Assembly (NCBI RefSeq): GCF_003285015.1
Contig: NZ_QMFB01000007.1
Span: forward strand, 186,001-250,000
Length of the DNA: 64,000 bases
From: Paenibacillus contaminans
GTDB lineage: Bacteria > Bacillota > Bacilli > Paenibacillales > NBRC-103111
Direction: 5' to 3'
Positions 35,843-44,233 of the stretch are shown here, in pieces (within the stretch, counting starts at the first letter, position 1; each line of letters opens with the position of its first letter). The translations under genes were made by a program, and so were the position numbers. Below the pieces are notes generated by a model. That model was not told the origin of the DNA. It did no database searches and saw only the letters and a list, made by a program, of their open reading frames with translations.

Positions 35843-36721
35843 ATGAGTCGAAGGGGCACAGTGTTTAAAAGCATAATCACGATCGTACTGTCGCTTTTGG
35901 GTATCCTCATGTTGGCGCCGCTCGTTATATCCTTAACGAATTCACTAATGTCCGAGCAGGAGATCGGATCCAATTATGATCTGATCGGTCAAATGACCGC
36001 TGATTCCGCAAACGGAAAAGATGCGTTCGTTAATTTGAAGATCATTCCCGATTGGGTTTCCTTCGAGCAATATGCGAAAGTACTGATTGCGACTCCGACT
36101 TATCTGAAACTATTTTGGAACTCGGTGTATCTTGTTGCACTAATAATTGGAGGTCAGGTTATCGTCGCAGCACTAGCCGCTTATGCTTTCGGGAAGCTTC
36201 GATTTCGCGGCAGAGATAATCTATTTTTCATTTATTTGATGACGATGCTCATGCCGTTTCAAGTGACGCTCGTCCCGAACTACATTATCGCCGACAAATT
36301 GCATTTATTGAACAGTGCTGGAGCGATCATTCTTCCCGGAATATTCGGAGCATTCGGCGTATTTATGCTTAGACAATTTATCAAAACGCTCCCCAATGAT
36401 TATGTGGAAGCCGCGACGATGGACGGCGCGGGCCATTTGAGCATTTTCATGCGGATCATCTTACCTCTCGCTAAACCAGGTTTAGCTGCGCTTATCGTTT
36501 TATTGTTCGTCGATTATTGGAACATGGTAGAACAACCGCTTATTTTTCTGGATGATGACTACAAGCAACCGTTATCAGTTTATCTATCCGTCATCCAAGA
36601 GGAAGCAAGGGGTGTTGGGTTTGCCGCATCCGTATTGTATATGTTTCCGATGTTGTTGTTGTTTTTATATGCGGAAACTCATTTTATCCAGGGCGTCCAA
36701 ATGACCGGCATCAAGGGATAG
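35843..36721 (+). CDS. ABC transporter permease (MalG-like)
   Basis: A 292-residue permease, partner of the preceding one. The EAA loop is DYVEAATMDGAGHLSIFMRIILPLAKPGLAAL. A ~50-residue extracytoplasmic loop follows TM1 (residues ~34-80), somewhat longer than usual. GGGAGGG precedes the ATG. It ends close to the adaptor gene. Confidence 0.93.
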   Translation: MSRRGTVFKSIITIVLSLLGILMLAPLVISLTNSLMSEQEIGSNYDLIGQMTADSANGKDAFVNLKIIPDWVSFEQYAKVLIATPTYLKLFWNSVYLVALIIGGQVIVAALAAYAFGKLRFRGRDNLFFIYLMTMLMPFQVTLVPNYIIADKLHLLNSAGAIILPGIFGAFGVFMLRQFIKTLPNDYVEAATMDGAGHLSIFMRIILPLAKPGLAALIVLLFVDYWNMVEQPLIFLDDDYKQPLSVYLSVIQEEARGVGFAASVLYMFPMLLLFLYAETHFIQGVQMTGIKG

Positions 36722-36762
36722 GGGGATTCCATATCAATAACCTTGAACCTGAACGCGAAAAT

Positions 36763-37914
36763 GTGAAAAGAAAGAGAACCATCAAACGGTTATTATTGTT
36801 ATTTATTGGCGGACTACTCATGCTGACGCTTTACAGCAATACGCTGCTATCGATGAGCCTCCCGAAAGTCTGGGTCACGCTCGGCAGACAAGAACCGCTC
36901 GTCCATGTCTTTAATGGCGAGGGCGTTCTGAGACCGGCCATCGAAGCTTCTTTATCGAACAAATCCGGGTGGGAGATCAAAGAAGTAATGGTTGCGAAAG
37001 GGGACAGCGTAAAAACGGGACAAGCACTTGTCGTTTACGCAAACCGCGAAGCAGAGAATCGATATTTGGATGCCCAGGCCCAATTCATGCAACAGCAGCT
37101 TGCGATTGAAGAGCTGCAGGATCAATACGTGGAAGCTTCTCGAAACAGCGATGAGCATCTAAGTCGAACCGTGAAACGGAATCTTGAAGGCGCCAGAATT
37201 ACTTTAGAAGTTCAACAAAGAAATCTCGACAGCTTAAAAGAGGCGCTTGTTTCCGAACGCGAATTAAAGGCACCCTTCGATGGAATCGTCCAAAAAGTGA
37301 ATGCCGTAAAGGGAATGGCATCCGCAAGTGTCGGTCCCGACATCCAATTGGCCTCATCGAATCAGGGGTACGAAATGCAACTCCAAATCCCCGCCTCCTT
37401 AAGCAGACTTATCGGGGGTGGACAGACAACCGATATCCAAGTCCAAATTGCGGATACAACGGAAACGATGAGTGGTGTGATTCAACTTATGGATACAACG
37501 GAAACGATGAGCCGTGTAATGAATCAGGGCGAGAACGAATCCCAAGACAAGCGGGAGGGGGCAACGAACAAACGTATTTTGATTAACGTAAATAACGAGA
37601 AACTTCGCGGTGGGGAACAAGCAAGTCTCCTTCTCAGCATTTCTTCTCCGAACGAAGGTGGAATTCTTGTCCCCAATAAAGCTATACACCGTGAGGGAAG
37701 CGAAAGCTACATTTTTGTCGTCGAAGAGAAAAAGGGAGCTCTGGGCAACACGAGCGTAGCTCGAAAAGTCAATGTTCAAACAGGCGATGCCAATGAGCAC
37801 GAGACCGTCGTCAAAGGAGGCATTTTTCCCGATTCGCCGATTATCCTGGAGAGCAGCGAGCCGATCCTAGACGGAGAGCGCATAAGAGTCAAAACGAACA
37901 AAATAAATTCATAA
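36763..37914 (+). CDS. HlyD-like membrane-fusion/adaptor protein
   Basis: A 383-residue protein with one N-terminal membrane helix (residues ~6-25), a biotinyl-lipoyl-like domain (WEIKEVMVAKGDSVKTGQALVVY), a coiled coil (residues ~95-160), the second lipoyl half (LKAPFDGIVQKVNAVKGMA) and a beta-barrel part. Such adaptors normally serve efflux ABC or RND systems. Here it sits in an importer-like operon. A 21-bp direct repeat (37452-37472 and 37491-37511, 39 bp apart) duplicates 13 codons in frame. The start at 36763 (GTG) is not certain and no clear ribosome site is seen. Confidence 0.8.
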   Translation: MKRKRTIKRLLLLFIGGLLMLTLYSNTLLSMSLPKVWVTLGRQEPLVHVFNGEGVLRPAIEASLSNKSGWEIKEVMVAKGDSVKTGQALVVYANREAENRYLDAQAQFMQQQLAIEELQDQYVEASRNSDEHLSRTVKRNLEGARITLEVQQRNLDSLKEALVSERELKAPFDGIVQKVNAVKGMASASVGPDIQLASSNQGYEMQLQIPASLSRLIGGGQTTDIQVQIADTTETMSGVIQLMDTTETMSRVMNQGENESQDKREGATNKRILINVNNEKLRGGEQASLLLSISSPNEGGILVPNKAIHREGSESYIFVVEEKKGALGNTSVARKVNVQTGDANEHETVVKGGIFPDSPIILESSEPILDGERIRVKTNKINS

Positions 37915-37935
37915 CTTACGATTAGGAAAGCGGGG

Positions 37936-39324
37936 ATGAATATGAAAAAGCTTATTGCTATTATCATATTTTGCATCATGGCTGTTGGTTTATCCGCATG
38001 CTCCGACAGCGATAATAAGCCCGAACAAGGGCAATCTCAGACTACTGCGCCGTCTAATTCAACCTCTGACGAAAACTCAGTCAAACCGGGGCTCGAACCT
38101 CTAGATAATAAACCGAAGACAATCGTTATTTCCGTTCTTGCCGCGAACGATTTTTATCAACTCGCCAAAGAAAAATACGAAAAACTCCACCCGAATACGA
38201 CGATTCTACTCAAAGAGTTTGAAAGCAGCGGTAGCGTCTTGAGCAAATCCGAGGTGGAAAAATTCGTCAAACAAACGACGACGGAAGTATTGTCAGGAAA
38301 GGGAGCGGATCTGTTCGCGTTTACGACAGTCGAATTGCCTATCGACAAATATATTAACAAGAAAGCCTTCGTTAACCTGGACGAGTGGATTCAAAAAGAT
38401 TCCTCGTTCGACCCTAAACAATATCAAACGAATATCCTCGAAGGTTCTAAAATGAATGGCGGATCTTACATTCTGCCCATTGAATATTACCTGGAAGCAC
38501 TTTATGGAGATGCGGAAGCCTTCAAAAGTGCTGGTATTGCAATCGATGATAGGTCTTGGACATGGAGCGACTTTGCCGATATCAGTAAGCAAATGAAAGG
38601 GAAGGGCAGCAGGCGCTACGCGATGGGGAACATCGCTCCTGAGACGATGATTAACAATCTTGTTTCGGATCATTATTCCCGATTGATCGATGGCGCGAGC
38701 GGAAAGGCATCCTTTGAATCCCCGATATTCATGGATATGCTTAAACAAGTCAAAACCTTATATGATGATAACGTACTGAAATCGGAATATGTAGATAACA
38801 AAAACAGTAGTTTTATGTATTCGTTAATTACATCGCCAAGCGATTACCTTGTGAGGCTTGGATTGTATTATCCTAACGGCAAAGTTTATCAAAAACCGCA
38901 TTCCTCCGATCAGAGATCCGGTGTTTCGTTCGTGCCGACCAATCAAATCGCAATGAACGCGAATTCCAAGGTGCAAAGAGATGCGTGGGAGTTTATGAAG
39001 TTTTTATTGTCCGAGGAAATGCAATCCTATCCTCGTCAAACGGGCTTCTCCATGAATAAAGCGATTAATGATAAAGCCATCGAAGACCTAAAATCAAAAG
39101 AGGTCTTGCAAGATCCAAAGAGCGGGAACATTAAAATTAATGCTGAAGATCTCGAATTGATCCGAGAGTTGCTGTCAGCACCTAGCTCCAGGGATATGGG
39201 GCATGAATCGACTGTCCAAAAGATTATTGCCGAAGAAACGAAAGCATTCTTCAGTGGCCAGAAAACAGCTGAAGCCGTCGCTAAGTTCATCCAGAACCGT
39301 GTAGTGACTTATTTAAATGAGTAA
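37936..39324 (+). CDS. Extracellular solute-binding lipoprotein
   Basis: A 462-residue sugar-type ABC substrate-binding protein. It is a lipoprotein: the signal sequence ends in the lipobox LSAC, followed by a Ser/Thr/Gln linker. The mature fold has KTIVISVLAANDF.., GKGADLFAF, and a C-terminal DAWEFMKFLLSEEMQ. It is the last gene of the operon, which is unusual since binding proteins normally come first. Ligand unknown. AGGAAAG precedes ATG 37936; ATG 37942 is an alternative. Confidence 0.9.
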   Translation: MNMKKLIAIIIFCIMAVGLSACSDSDNKPEQGQSQTTAPSNSTSDENSVKPGLEPLDNKPKTIVISVLAANDFYQLAKEKYEKLHPNTTILLKEFESSGSVLSKSEVEKFVKQTTTEVLSGKGADLFAFTTVELPIDKYINKKAFVNLDEWIQKDSSFDPKQYQTNILEGSKMNGGSYILPIEYYLEALYGDAEAFKSAGIAIDDRSWTWSDFADISKQMKGKGSRRYAMGNIAPETMINNLVSDHYSRLIDGASGKASFESPIFMDMLKQVKTLYDDNVLKSEYVDNKNSSFMYSLITSPSDYLVRLGLYYPNGKVYQKPHSSDQRSGVSFVPTNQIAMNANSKVQRDAWEFMKFLLSEEMQSYPRQTGFSMNKAINDKAIEDLKSKEVLQDPKSGNIKINAEDLELIRELLSAPSSRDMGHESTVQKIIAEETKAFFSGQKTAEAVAKFIQNRVVTYLNE

Positions 39325-39342
39325 TCAATTTCTTCTAAAATA

Positions 39343-39412
39343 TCGAGCAGGAGGGAGCACCTAGCTTCCTTCTTCTCACACCTCCGTACATGCGGGGCCG
39401 CATATGCGGTTT
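39343..39412 (-). mobile_element. Degenerate 3' end of a group II intron (domains V-VI)
   Basis: On the minus strand a hairpin CATATGCGG / CCGCATGTA with an adjoining ACGG, followed by GGTGTGAGAAG and a second hairpin ending near CTCGA, resembles domains V and VI of bacterial group II introns. The AGC triad and GNRA loop are not intact, and no maturase is present, so it would be a dead fragment. An ordinary hairpin is possible. Confidence 0.45.
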
Positions 39413-39425
39413 CAAAAGGTTTATT

Positions 39426-39453
39426 AAGTTACATAATAAAAATTATGTAAACC
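39426..39453 (+). other. Second dif-like site
   Basis: AAGTTACATAA (39426-39436), centre TAAAAA (39437-39442) and TTATGTAAACC (39443-39453) repeat the 11+6+11 plan in the same orientation as 28724-28751. The right arms match at 10 of 11 bases. The centres differ (TAAAAA and TATATG), which would hinder normal exchange between them. Confidence 0.45.
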
Positions 39454-39460
39454 ATTAAAA

Positions 39461-39500
39461 AACCGCTTGGTCGAAATGACGAAGCGGTTTTCCTTTTTGG
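39461..39500 (+). terminator. Terminator upstream of the YheC/YheD-type gene
   Basis: AACCGCTTGGTC (39461-39472) pairs with GACGAAGCGGTT, then TTCCTTTTT. It may end the ABC operon transcript, which stops about 140 bp earlier. Confidence 0.65.
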
Positions 39501-39591
39501 CTTATCCATGACAGACAAACAAGCAACGCAGTCCATTGGAGAATACGAATAATTACTTCGATTTTATATCGACATCATGGGAGGATGGCAG

Positions 39592-40311
39592 ATGAAGCGG
39601 CTGTTTACGGAAAAATGGAGTCAATATCATTTGCTAAAAACATGCAGCGGACTTTCCAATCATCTGCCTGAAACGTTGCTATATACCGAAAATGCTTTTT
39701 GGTCGATGCTCGAAAGAGATAAGAAGGTAATCGTTAAACCTTGCACGGGCCGATTGGGTTATGGTGTGCTTCAGGTTTCCGATGCCGGAGATAACCGCTA
39801 CGACTATCATATTGAAAATCAACATGTGACCGAATCGGGCAAGGAGCAGATCGCATACTTTTTGAACAATGATTATGCATGTAAAAATAAAAGATGTATT
39901 GTTCAACAAGCGATACCGTTAGCAAAAATTGACGGCTGCCCGTTTGATATTCGAGTTATGGTTCAGCGAAAGCGTTACGGCTGTCCATGGGAAGTAACGG
40001 GAAAGGCTGTAAAAGTAGCGATGGACGGGTATATTGTGACGAATGCTTCCAAAATGATTCTTCCTTTTGAGCAAGCCATGACGGCTGCTTCTTTGTCATA
40101 CGTGGCGGAAGAGATTGTCGATTATGTTGCTTTGAGCGCAGCACGGCATCTGAAGCGATGGAAGGTGAATAAGCTGGGACTGGATATTGGCATCGACGAT
40201 ACGGGAAACGTGTGGATTATTGAGGTAAACGTACGTCCTTCAATTGGCATTTTTACTTTCCTGGAGGATAAAGAGATCTACAAACGTATGATCCATTACA
40301 ATAAGCGATAA
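39592..40311 (+). CDS. YheC/YheD family ATP-grasp protein
   Basis: A 239-residue protein of the YheC/YheD family, linked to the endospore coat in Bacillus. The ATP-grasp signatures are VIVKPCTGRLGYGV, CIVQQAIPLAKIDGCPFDIRVMVQR, and WIIEVNVRPSIGIF (metal-binding). The reaction is not known. The start at 39592 is chosen since GGGAGG (39579-39584) lies 7 bases upstream. Its presence supports a spore former. Confidence 0.88.
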   Translation: MKRLFTEKWSQYHLLKTCSGLSNHLPETLLYTENAFWSMLERDKKVIVKPCTGRLGYGVLQVSDAGDNRYDYHIENQHVTESGKEQIAYFLNNDYACKNKRCIVQQAIPLAKIDGCPFDIRVMVQRKRYGCPWEVTGKAVKVAMDGYIVTNASKMILPFEQAMTAASLSYVAEEIVDYVALSAARHLKRWKVNKLGLDIGIDDTGNVWIIEVNVRPSIGIFTFLEDKEIYKRMIHYNKR

Positions 40312-40518
40312 CAGACGTGCGGCCGGTTCGCCGTTTCATCATATGCAGAAGCGAGTCTGTTTGATCGTCAAAAAAATCGAAGCTGCCGAAGAAGCTTATC
40401 GGTAGCTTCGATGCGTTAACAGGCGGGATTATTCGATTATTATTAATTTTTCCCGAGCGAGCATTGGATATTTTGATACTATTGATTGTAATAAGCGTGG
40501 AATCGAGGGATGGAAAAT

Positions 40519-41238
40519 ATGAGTGCAAACGAAAAGATTCGAATAACCGCCCATGATCTGATGGAGCTCCATGTTGAGGCGTTATTTACGCACGACCGGA
40601 ACATGCGTCTCCGTACGATAAACGAACCTTGGCCCGGAGAAACCCCAGCCCCGCAGTTTTTCTTAGGAAGAACAGTAGAGGGAACGACAGTTTGCCGGTT
40701 TCGGTACGATTTACCGGAGCAGCTTGTCGAGCAAATGAAGCTGTTATGTGCCGATGAACCGCTCGTCACAGATTTCCGGACGAAGCCGAAGCATTTAACG
40801 TCATACATGCGTCTCCTTCAAGGGGAGCGGTTTACTATGGGGCCTTGCTTTCTTATACCTCGTGAAGCGGAGCCGACAATGCAGGTAGTGAGCGTTACCC
40901 GAGAAAATATGTTGAACTATTTGCATGGCGGCTTCGAATGGCTGATCTCTGAAATAGATTACGCTCAGCCTTGTATAGCGCTTGTGATCGGAAACCGTGC
41001 CGTCTCGATCTGCCGCAGCGTTCGCATCACATCAAGGGCACATGAAGCAGGGCTTGAGACGCTGGAAACGTTTCGCGGTAGAGGATATGCCGCTGAGGTT
41101 GTAGCCGGATGGGCAAAGGCGGTTCGGGAAGTTGGGGCGATCCCCTTATACAGTACCTTTTGGGAAAACTCCGCATCCCAAAGTGTGGCGCGGAAATTAG
41201 CTTTGAACTTTTATGGAGTCAATTTTACAATCCTATGA
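40519..41238 (+). CDS. GNAT family N-acetyltransferase
   Basis: A 239-residue acetyltransferase-like protein. The acetyl-CoA motif appears near the C-terminus as LETFRGRGYAAEVVAGWAKAVREVG, followed by YSTFWENSASQSVARKL. The first ~130 residues are less conserved. It probably acetylates a small molecule; substrate unknown. The start at 40519 follows GAGGG with a 9-base spacing. Confidence 0.82.
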   Translation: MSANEKIRITAHDLMELHVEALFTHDRNMRLRTINEPWPGETPAPQFFLGRTVEGTTVCRFRYDLPEQLVEQMKLLCADEPLVTDFRTKPKHLTSYMRLLQGERFTMGPCFLIPREAEPTMQVVSVTRENMLNYLHGGFEWLISEIDYAQPCIALVIGNRAVSICRSVRITSRAHEAGLETLETFRGRGYAAEVVAGWAKAVREVGAIPLYSTFWENSASQSVARKLALNFYGVNFTIL

Positions 41239-41276
41239 GCGGTTGGGGAGAATACAAAATCATGAAAAGGCTTGGC

Positions 41277-41306
41277 TTGACATAAAGGTGGAATCGGGGA
41301 TATTAT
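41277..41306 (+). promoter_or_regulatory. Promoter of the first Rrf2 gene
   Basis: A perfect TTGACA (41277-41282) and TATTAT (41301-41306) are separated by 18 bp, about 30 bp before the Rrf2 start. Confidence 0.65.
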
Positions 41307-41338
41307 AGACACAACAAGTCTTTGAATGAGGTGCTTCC

Positions 41339-41737
41339 ATGAGATTCACCAAAGCGACGAACTATGCCCTTCACACCATGCTTGCGCTTATTGAAGCTTC
41401 TCCGGTTAAGCCGGTAGGCGTACAGCAGTTGGCGGAAGCCCAGGGCGTGTCTCCAACGTATCTTTCCAAAATTTTAACGAGGCTCGTAAAGGCGGGAATG
41501 GTCGAGTCGGTTTCCGGAGCAAACGGAGGGTATCGGTTATCCCGAAAGAAAGGCGACATTACGTTTTTGGATATCATCCACGCGATTGAGGGGACCGCTT
41601 CGTTATTCGAGTGCGATTTTGTCCACGGCGAAGAATGCTTGATTCAAGCGGTTATGAAGGAAGCGGAAGAGAAAATGGAGCATCATCTCAAAACAACGAA
41701 ATTGTCCGATCTGGCCGTCAAACTAACTCAACGGTAA
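41339..41737 (+). CDS. Rrf2 family transcriptional regulator
   Basis: A 132-residue winged-helix regulator. The Rrf2 start MRFTKATNYALHTMLAL and wing PTYLSKILTRLVKAGMVESVSGANGGYRLSRKKGDITFLDIIHAIEG are clear. Two cysteines occur in the C-terminal part (FECDF, GEECL), in the region where iron-sulfur Rrf2 proteins bind clusters. It precedes a thioredoxin gene and is a relative of the Rrf2 at 57782-58261. Confidence 0.92.
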   Translation: MRFTKATNYALHTMLALIEASPVKPVGVQQLAEAQGVSPTYLSKILTRLVKAGMVESVSGANGGYRLSRKKGDITFLDIIHAIEGTASLFECDFVHGEECLIQAVMKEAEEKMEHHLKTTKLSDLAVKLTQR

Positions 41738-41842
41738 GGCGGAGAGATTGATTCTTATAGAGAGATAAGAGTATTTTCTGCTTATTTTTTTGTTTCAATT
41801 AAAGATAAAATGAGTCTTTAATATCTGCGTTATCGGAAGCGG

Positions 41843-41953
41843 ATGATGATGCAGGATTGCGCAATTATCGGTATAGGGGCAGGGGATTACGTCGCAGCCT
41901 GTGGGAGTCGTACCGCTGTAAACGGAACTAAAAAAACAGATTACTTCTTCTAA
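41843..41953 (+). CDS. Short ORF before thioredoxin, possible remnant
   Basis: A 36-residue frame begins with three ATG codons and reads MMMQDCAIIGIGAGDYVAA, like the FAD-binding start of a reductase (normally GGGPAG). It stops soon after. The related Rrf2 locus at 58 kb has a CxxC reductase, so this could be a remnant of such a gene, or chance. A second tiny frame with strong AAGGAGGTG upstream follows at 41980. The rest of 41738-42073 shows nothing. Confidence 0.25.
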   Translation: MMMQDCAIIGIGAGDYVAACGSRTAVNGTKKTDYFF

Positions 41954-42073
41954 GGAGGTGATGAAATAACCGTCGCATCATGAAGAATGGGAAGAAGAGC
42001 GGCCGCCGAATAAGCTTAGCGCCAAATAACGTTTAAGCCAAATACTTATCAAACGATGAACTGGGGGATAAAA

Positions 42074-42391
42074 ATGACCATTTGCCACACAACGGATGCT
42101 ACCTTTAAAAATGATATGCAAAGCGAAGGCCTAACGGTAGTCAATTTTTGGGCGTCTTGGTGCGGACCATGCCGCTTTTTCGGCACCGTACTCGAAGCGT
42201 TTGACCGGGATTACAGCAAGGAAGTTAGGATTCTCAAAGTCAATGTCGATGAGCAAGCCGATACTAGCGCGTATTTTGGAGTAATGAGTCTTCCGACTAC
42301 GATTTTATTTAAAGACGGCAAGCCGGTAAATAAATTAATCGGAGCCGTTAGAATCGAAGAGTTGAAAGCATTCGTATTCGATAATAAATAG
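42074..42391 (+). CDS. Thioredoxin
   Basis: A 105-residue thioredoxin-fold protein with the redox motif WCGPC (residues 29-33), the VVNFWASW strand, VDEQADTSAYFGVMSLPTT with the cis-Pro, and the GKPV turn. It reduces disulfides in the cytoplasm. The start at 42074 follows GGGGGA. It is downstream of an Rrf2 regulator and may be redox-regulated by it. Confidence 0.93.
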   Translation: MTICHTTDATFKNDMQSEGLTVVNFWASWCGPCRFFGTVLEAFDRDYSKEVRILKVNVDEQADTSAYFGVMSLPTTILFKDGKPVNKLIGAVRIEELKAFVFDNK

Positions 42392-42457
42392 TGCCGACGG
42401 CCGACATAGACTGGTCTGGAATGTTGAATGATACGTATGAATGGCTTAAGTTTGCGT

Positions 42458-42507
42458 AAAAAAATGATGCCGTTGGGGCTGTCGTATATGACGATAGCCT
42501 CAACGGC
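42458..42507 (-). terminator. Terminator of the VOC gene
   Basis: On the minus strand GCCGTTGAGGCT pairs with AGCCCCAACGGC, then a T-run at 42458-42464. It lies directly after the VOC stop codon. Confidence 0.85.
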
Positions 42508-42511
42508 GTTG

Positions 42512-42919
42512 CTATTCCCGGTATTGCGGCAATTTCTGGTCAGGTAAATGATTCGCCCAAATCATCAGAGTAATTCCATCGGGATCTTTGAAAAAAAACA
42601 TGGACGAATTGCCGGCAATTTTTATGTCCGATACGTCAACGCCGTATTCTTTCATGGAACGATAAGCATGGCTGATATCCGATGTTTCCATATTGAATGG
42701 GACTTCACTTTCAATGCTTTCTTGTTTTTGATCCACGATAATAATGGGACCCGACCCGGCAGTAAATGCAGTTGCTCCGTTCGGAGCTTTCCAAAGCTGC
42801 TTTAAACCGAGCGAATTCCCATAAAAATCGCAGGCGGCCGCTACATCTTTTACATGCCGAAAAATAACCCCGATGGAGGTGAGCTTCGGAGCATGATTTT
42901 GAACTTCCGGTTCCTTCAT
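42512..42919 (-). CDS. VOC family protein (glyoxalase/bleomycin-resistance fold)
   Basis: A 135-residue protein of the vicinal-oxygen-chelate superfamily, starting with a beta strand GVIFRHVKDVAAACDFYGNSLGL and ending with MFFFKDPDGITLMIWA (metal Glu/His site). Functions range from glyoxalase to antibiotic binding, and the exact role is unknown. AAAGGGGA precedes the ATG, and it is a single gene with its own terminator. Confidence 0.85.
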   Translation of the reverse strand: MKEPEVQNHAPKLTSIGVIFRHVKDVAAACDFYGNSLGLKQLWKAPNGATAFTAGSGPIIIVDQKQESIESEVPFNMETSDISHAYRSMKEYGVDVSDIKIAGNSSMFFFKDPDGITLMIWANHLPDQKLPQYRE

Positions 42920-43156
42920 TTGGCAAATCCCCTTTCAGAATGGTTTCATCATATAGAGGTAATGACCATTTATTGGTTACTATTATACGATACGGAGTTC
43001 GGATATTCATAATAAAGTTGATAGTGATTTATGAAAATGTGATAATGAAACCGACAATTTTAATTGTATTTCCAGTGGCAGTTTACTTTAACGGATAATT
43101 TCGAGAAAGCCTATTCTCGGCGGGTTGATAGAATTAATCAGAAAGGGGGGCGTTTC

Positions 43157-44014
43157 TTGTTCGACTTTCGGAACCGTTTCAATTTATTTGCTTGGGTCAG
43201 GCAAGTAAAGGACAATTGGAACGATTACCCGCTTGCGGAGGGGATGCTGGTGTGCGGCCGGTATCGTATCGTCAGTTCGCTGGGCATGGGAAGCTATGGG
43301 CTTGCGTACAAAGTCGAAGATATTCGTACGGGCGAATTCCGTTTACTGAAGCATGATCGTCCGAGCAAGGGATCTCTCAGCAGGCGGCTGCTTGAACGGG
43401 AAGCGGCATGGCTGGAGCGATTCGATCATCCGCAAATTCCGAAAAAGCTTGACATGTTCGAGTCCGGGAGGAAAACCTTTCTCGTTACCGAATTCGTGGC
43501 CGGTTTGACGGCCGAGCAGCTTGTGTTCGAGGAAGGACGGATGTGGAGCGAACGCGAAACGTTATTCGTCCTGAAGCATCTTGCCGAGCTTGTTTTGTAC
43601 ATTCACGAGCGGGGTGTCGTCCATCGGGATATACGGCTGCCGAACGTGTTGTTCGTAGACGGGACCGCACATTTGATCGATTTCGGGCTGGCTTGCGGAA
43701 TTGGCGAGAAAGAACCGATCATGGACAAAATGTCCGGCATACCGGAGCCGAGGAGAGCGGACCGCAGCGACATCGGCTGCGATTTTGTCGATATCGGCGA
43801 AATTGTGCTCTATCTTTTGTATGCCGGATACCGTCCAGAGCCCGATCAAGAGGATCGCGGCTGGGAGCGGGAGCTGTCGCTGACTCCGGGAACCAAACAG
43901 CTATTACGGCGTCTGCTGGAAACCGATCGGCCGTTTACGAATGCCGGAGAGCTGCTCGAACGGCTTGAAGCGGTATTGGACGAAATGCCACAAGGCAATC
44001 TGCCCTTATCTTAA
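43157..44014 (+). CDS. Serine/threonine protein kinase
   Basis: A 285-residue Hanks-type kinase without a membrane anchor. Glycine loop LGMGSYGLAYKV, Lys in RLLKHDR, catalytic loop VVHRDIRLPNVLF (Asp, Asn), and metal motif IDFGLAC are present. The activation loop has ARG-type variants and the C-lobe is short. The start is TTG 43157 (AAAGGGGGG six bases upstream), preferred over TTG 43064. It is convergent with a small basic protein. Targets unknown. Confidence 0.85.
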   Translation: MFDFRNRFNLFAWVRQVKDNWNDYPLAEGMLVCGRYRIVSSLGMGSYGLAYKVEDIRTGEFRLLKHDRPSKGSLSRRLLEREAAWLERFDHPQIPKKLDMFESGRKTFLVTEFVAGLTAEQLVFEEGRMWSERETLFVLKHLAELVLYIHERGVVHRDIRLPNVLFVDGTAHLIDFGLACGIGEKEPIMDKMSGIPEPRRADRSDIGCDFVDIGEIVLYLLYAGYRPEPDQEDRGWERELSLTPGTKQLLRRLLETDRPFTNAGELLERLEAVLDEMPQGNLPLS

Positions 44015-44041
44015 ACTTTGGTAACCCTTCACCGGATGGAA

Positions 44042-44233
44042 TTAGCTGCTGCTGCCGCGGCGTCTGTATTGCGAATAACCGCCGTGTCCGCCGCGATGTC
44101 TACGATTATCGCTGCTGGAATATCGGTTGTATGGGGGCGGGGCTTGACGATAGCGTGCACTGCTGGAATAACGGCGATGCGATTTTTGGCCGAGCACCGA
44201 ATGCATAATGCGTTTCACTAGACGTCCTATCAT
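44042..44233 (-). CDS. Small Arg/Ser/Tyr-rich basic protein
   Basis: A 63-residue low-complexity basic protein beginning MIGRLVKRIMHSVLGQ and rich in Arg, Ser, Tyr and Gly. AGGGAG lies upstream of the ATG at a good distance. It may be a spore or nucleic-acid-binding protein by composition, but I do not recognise it. It is convergent with the kinase gene. Confidence 0.5.
   Translation of the reverse strand: MIGRLVKRIMHSVLGQKSHRRYSSSARYRQAPPPYNRYSSSDNRRHRGGHGGYSQYRRRGSSS

Noticed and set aside
40377..40412. A terminator after the YheC/YheD gene
   Set aside because: The hairpin has its A-run before, not a T-run after, on the plus strand; it would only end minus-strand transcripts, and no such gene precedes it.
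41870..41960. A cobalamin riboswitch before thioredoxin
   Set aside because: Only a short stretch resembles the B12 box; the rest of the aptamer is missing and the gene context does not fit.
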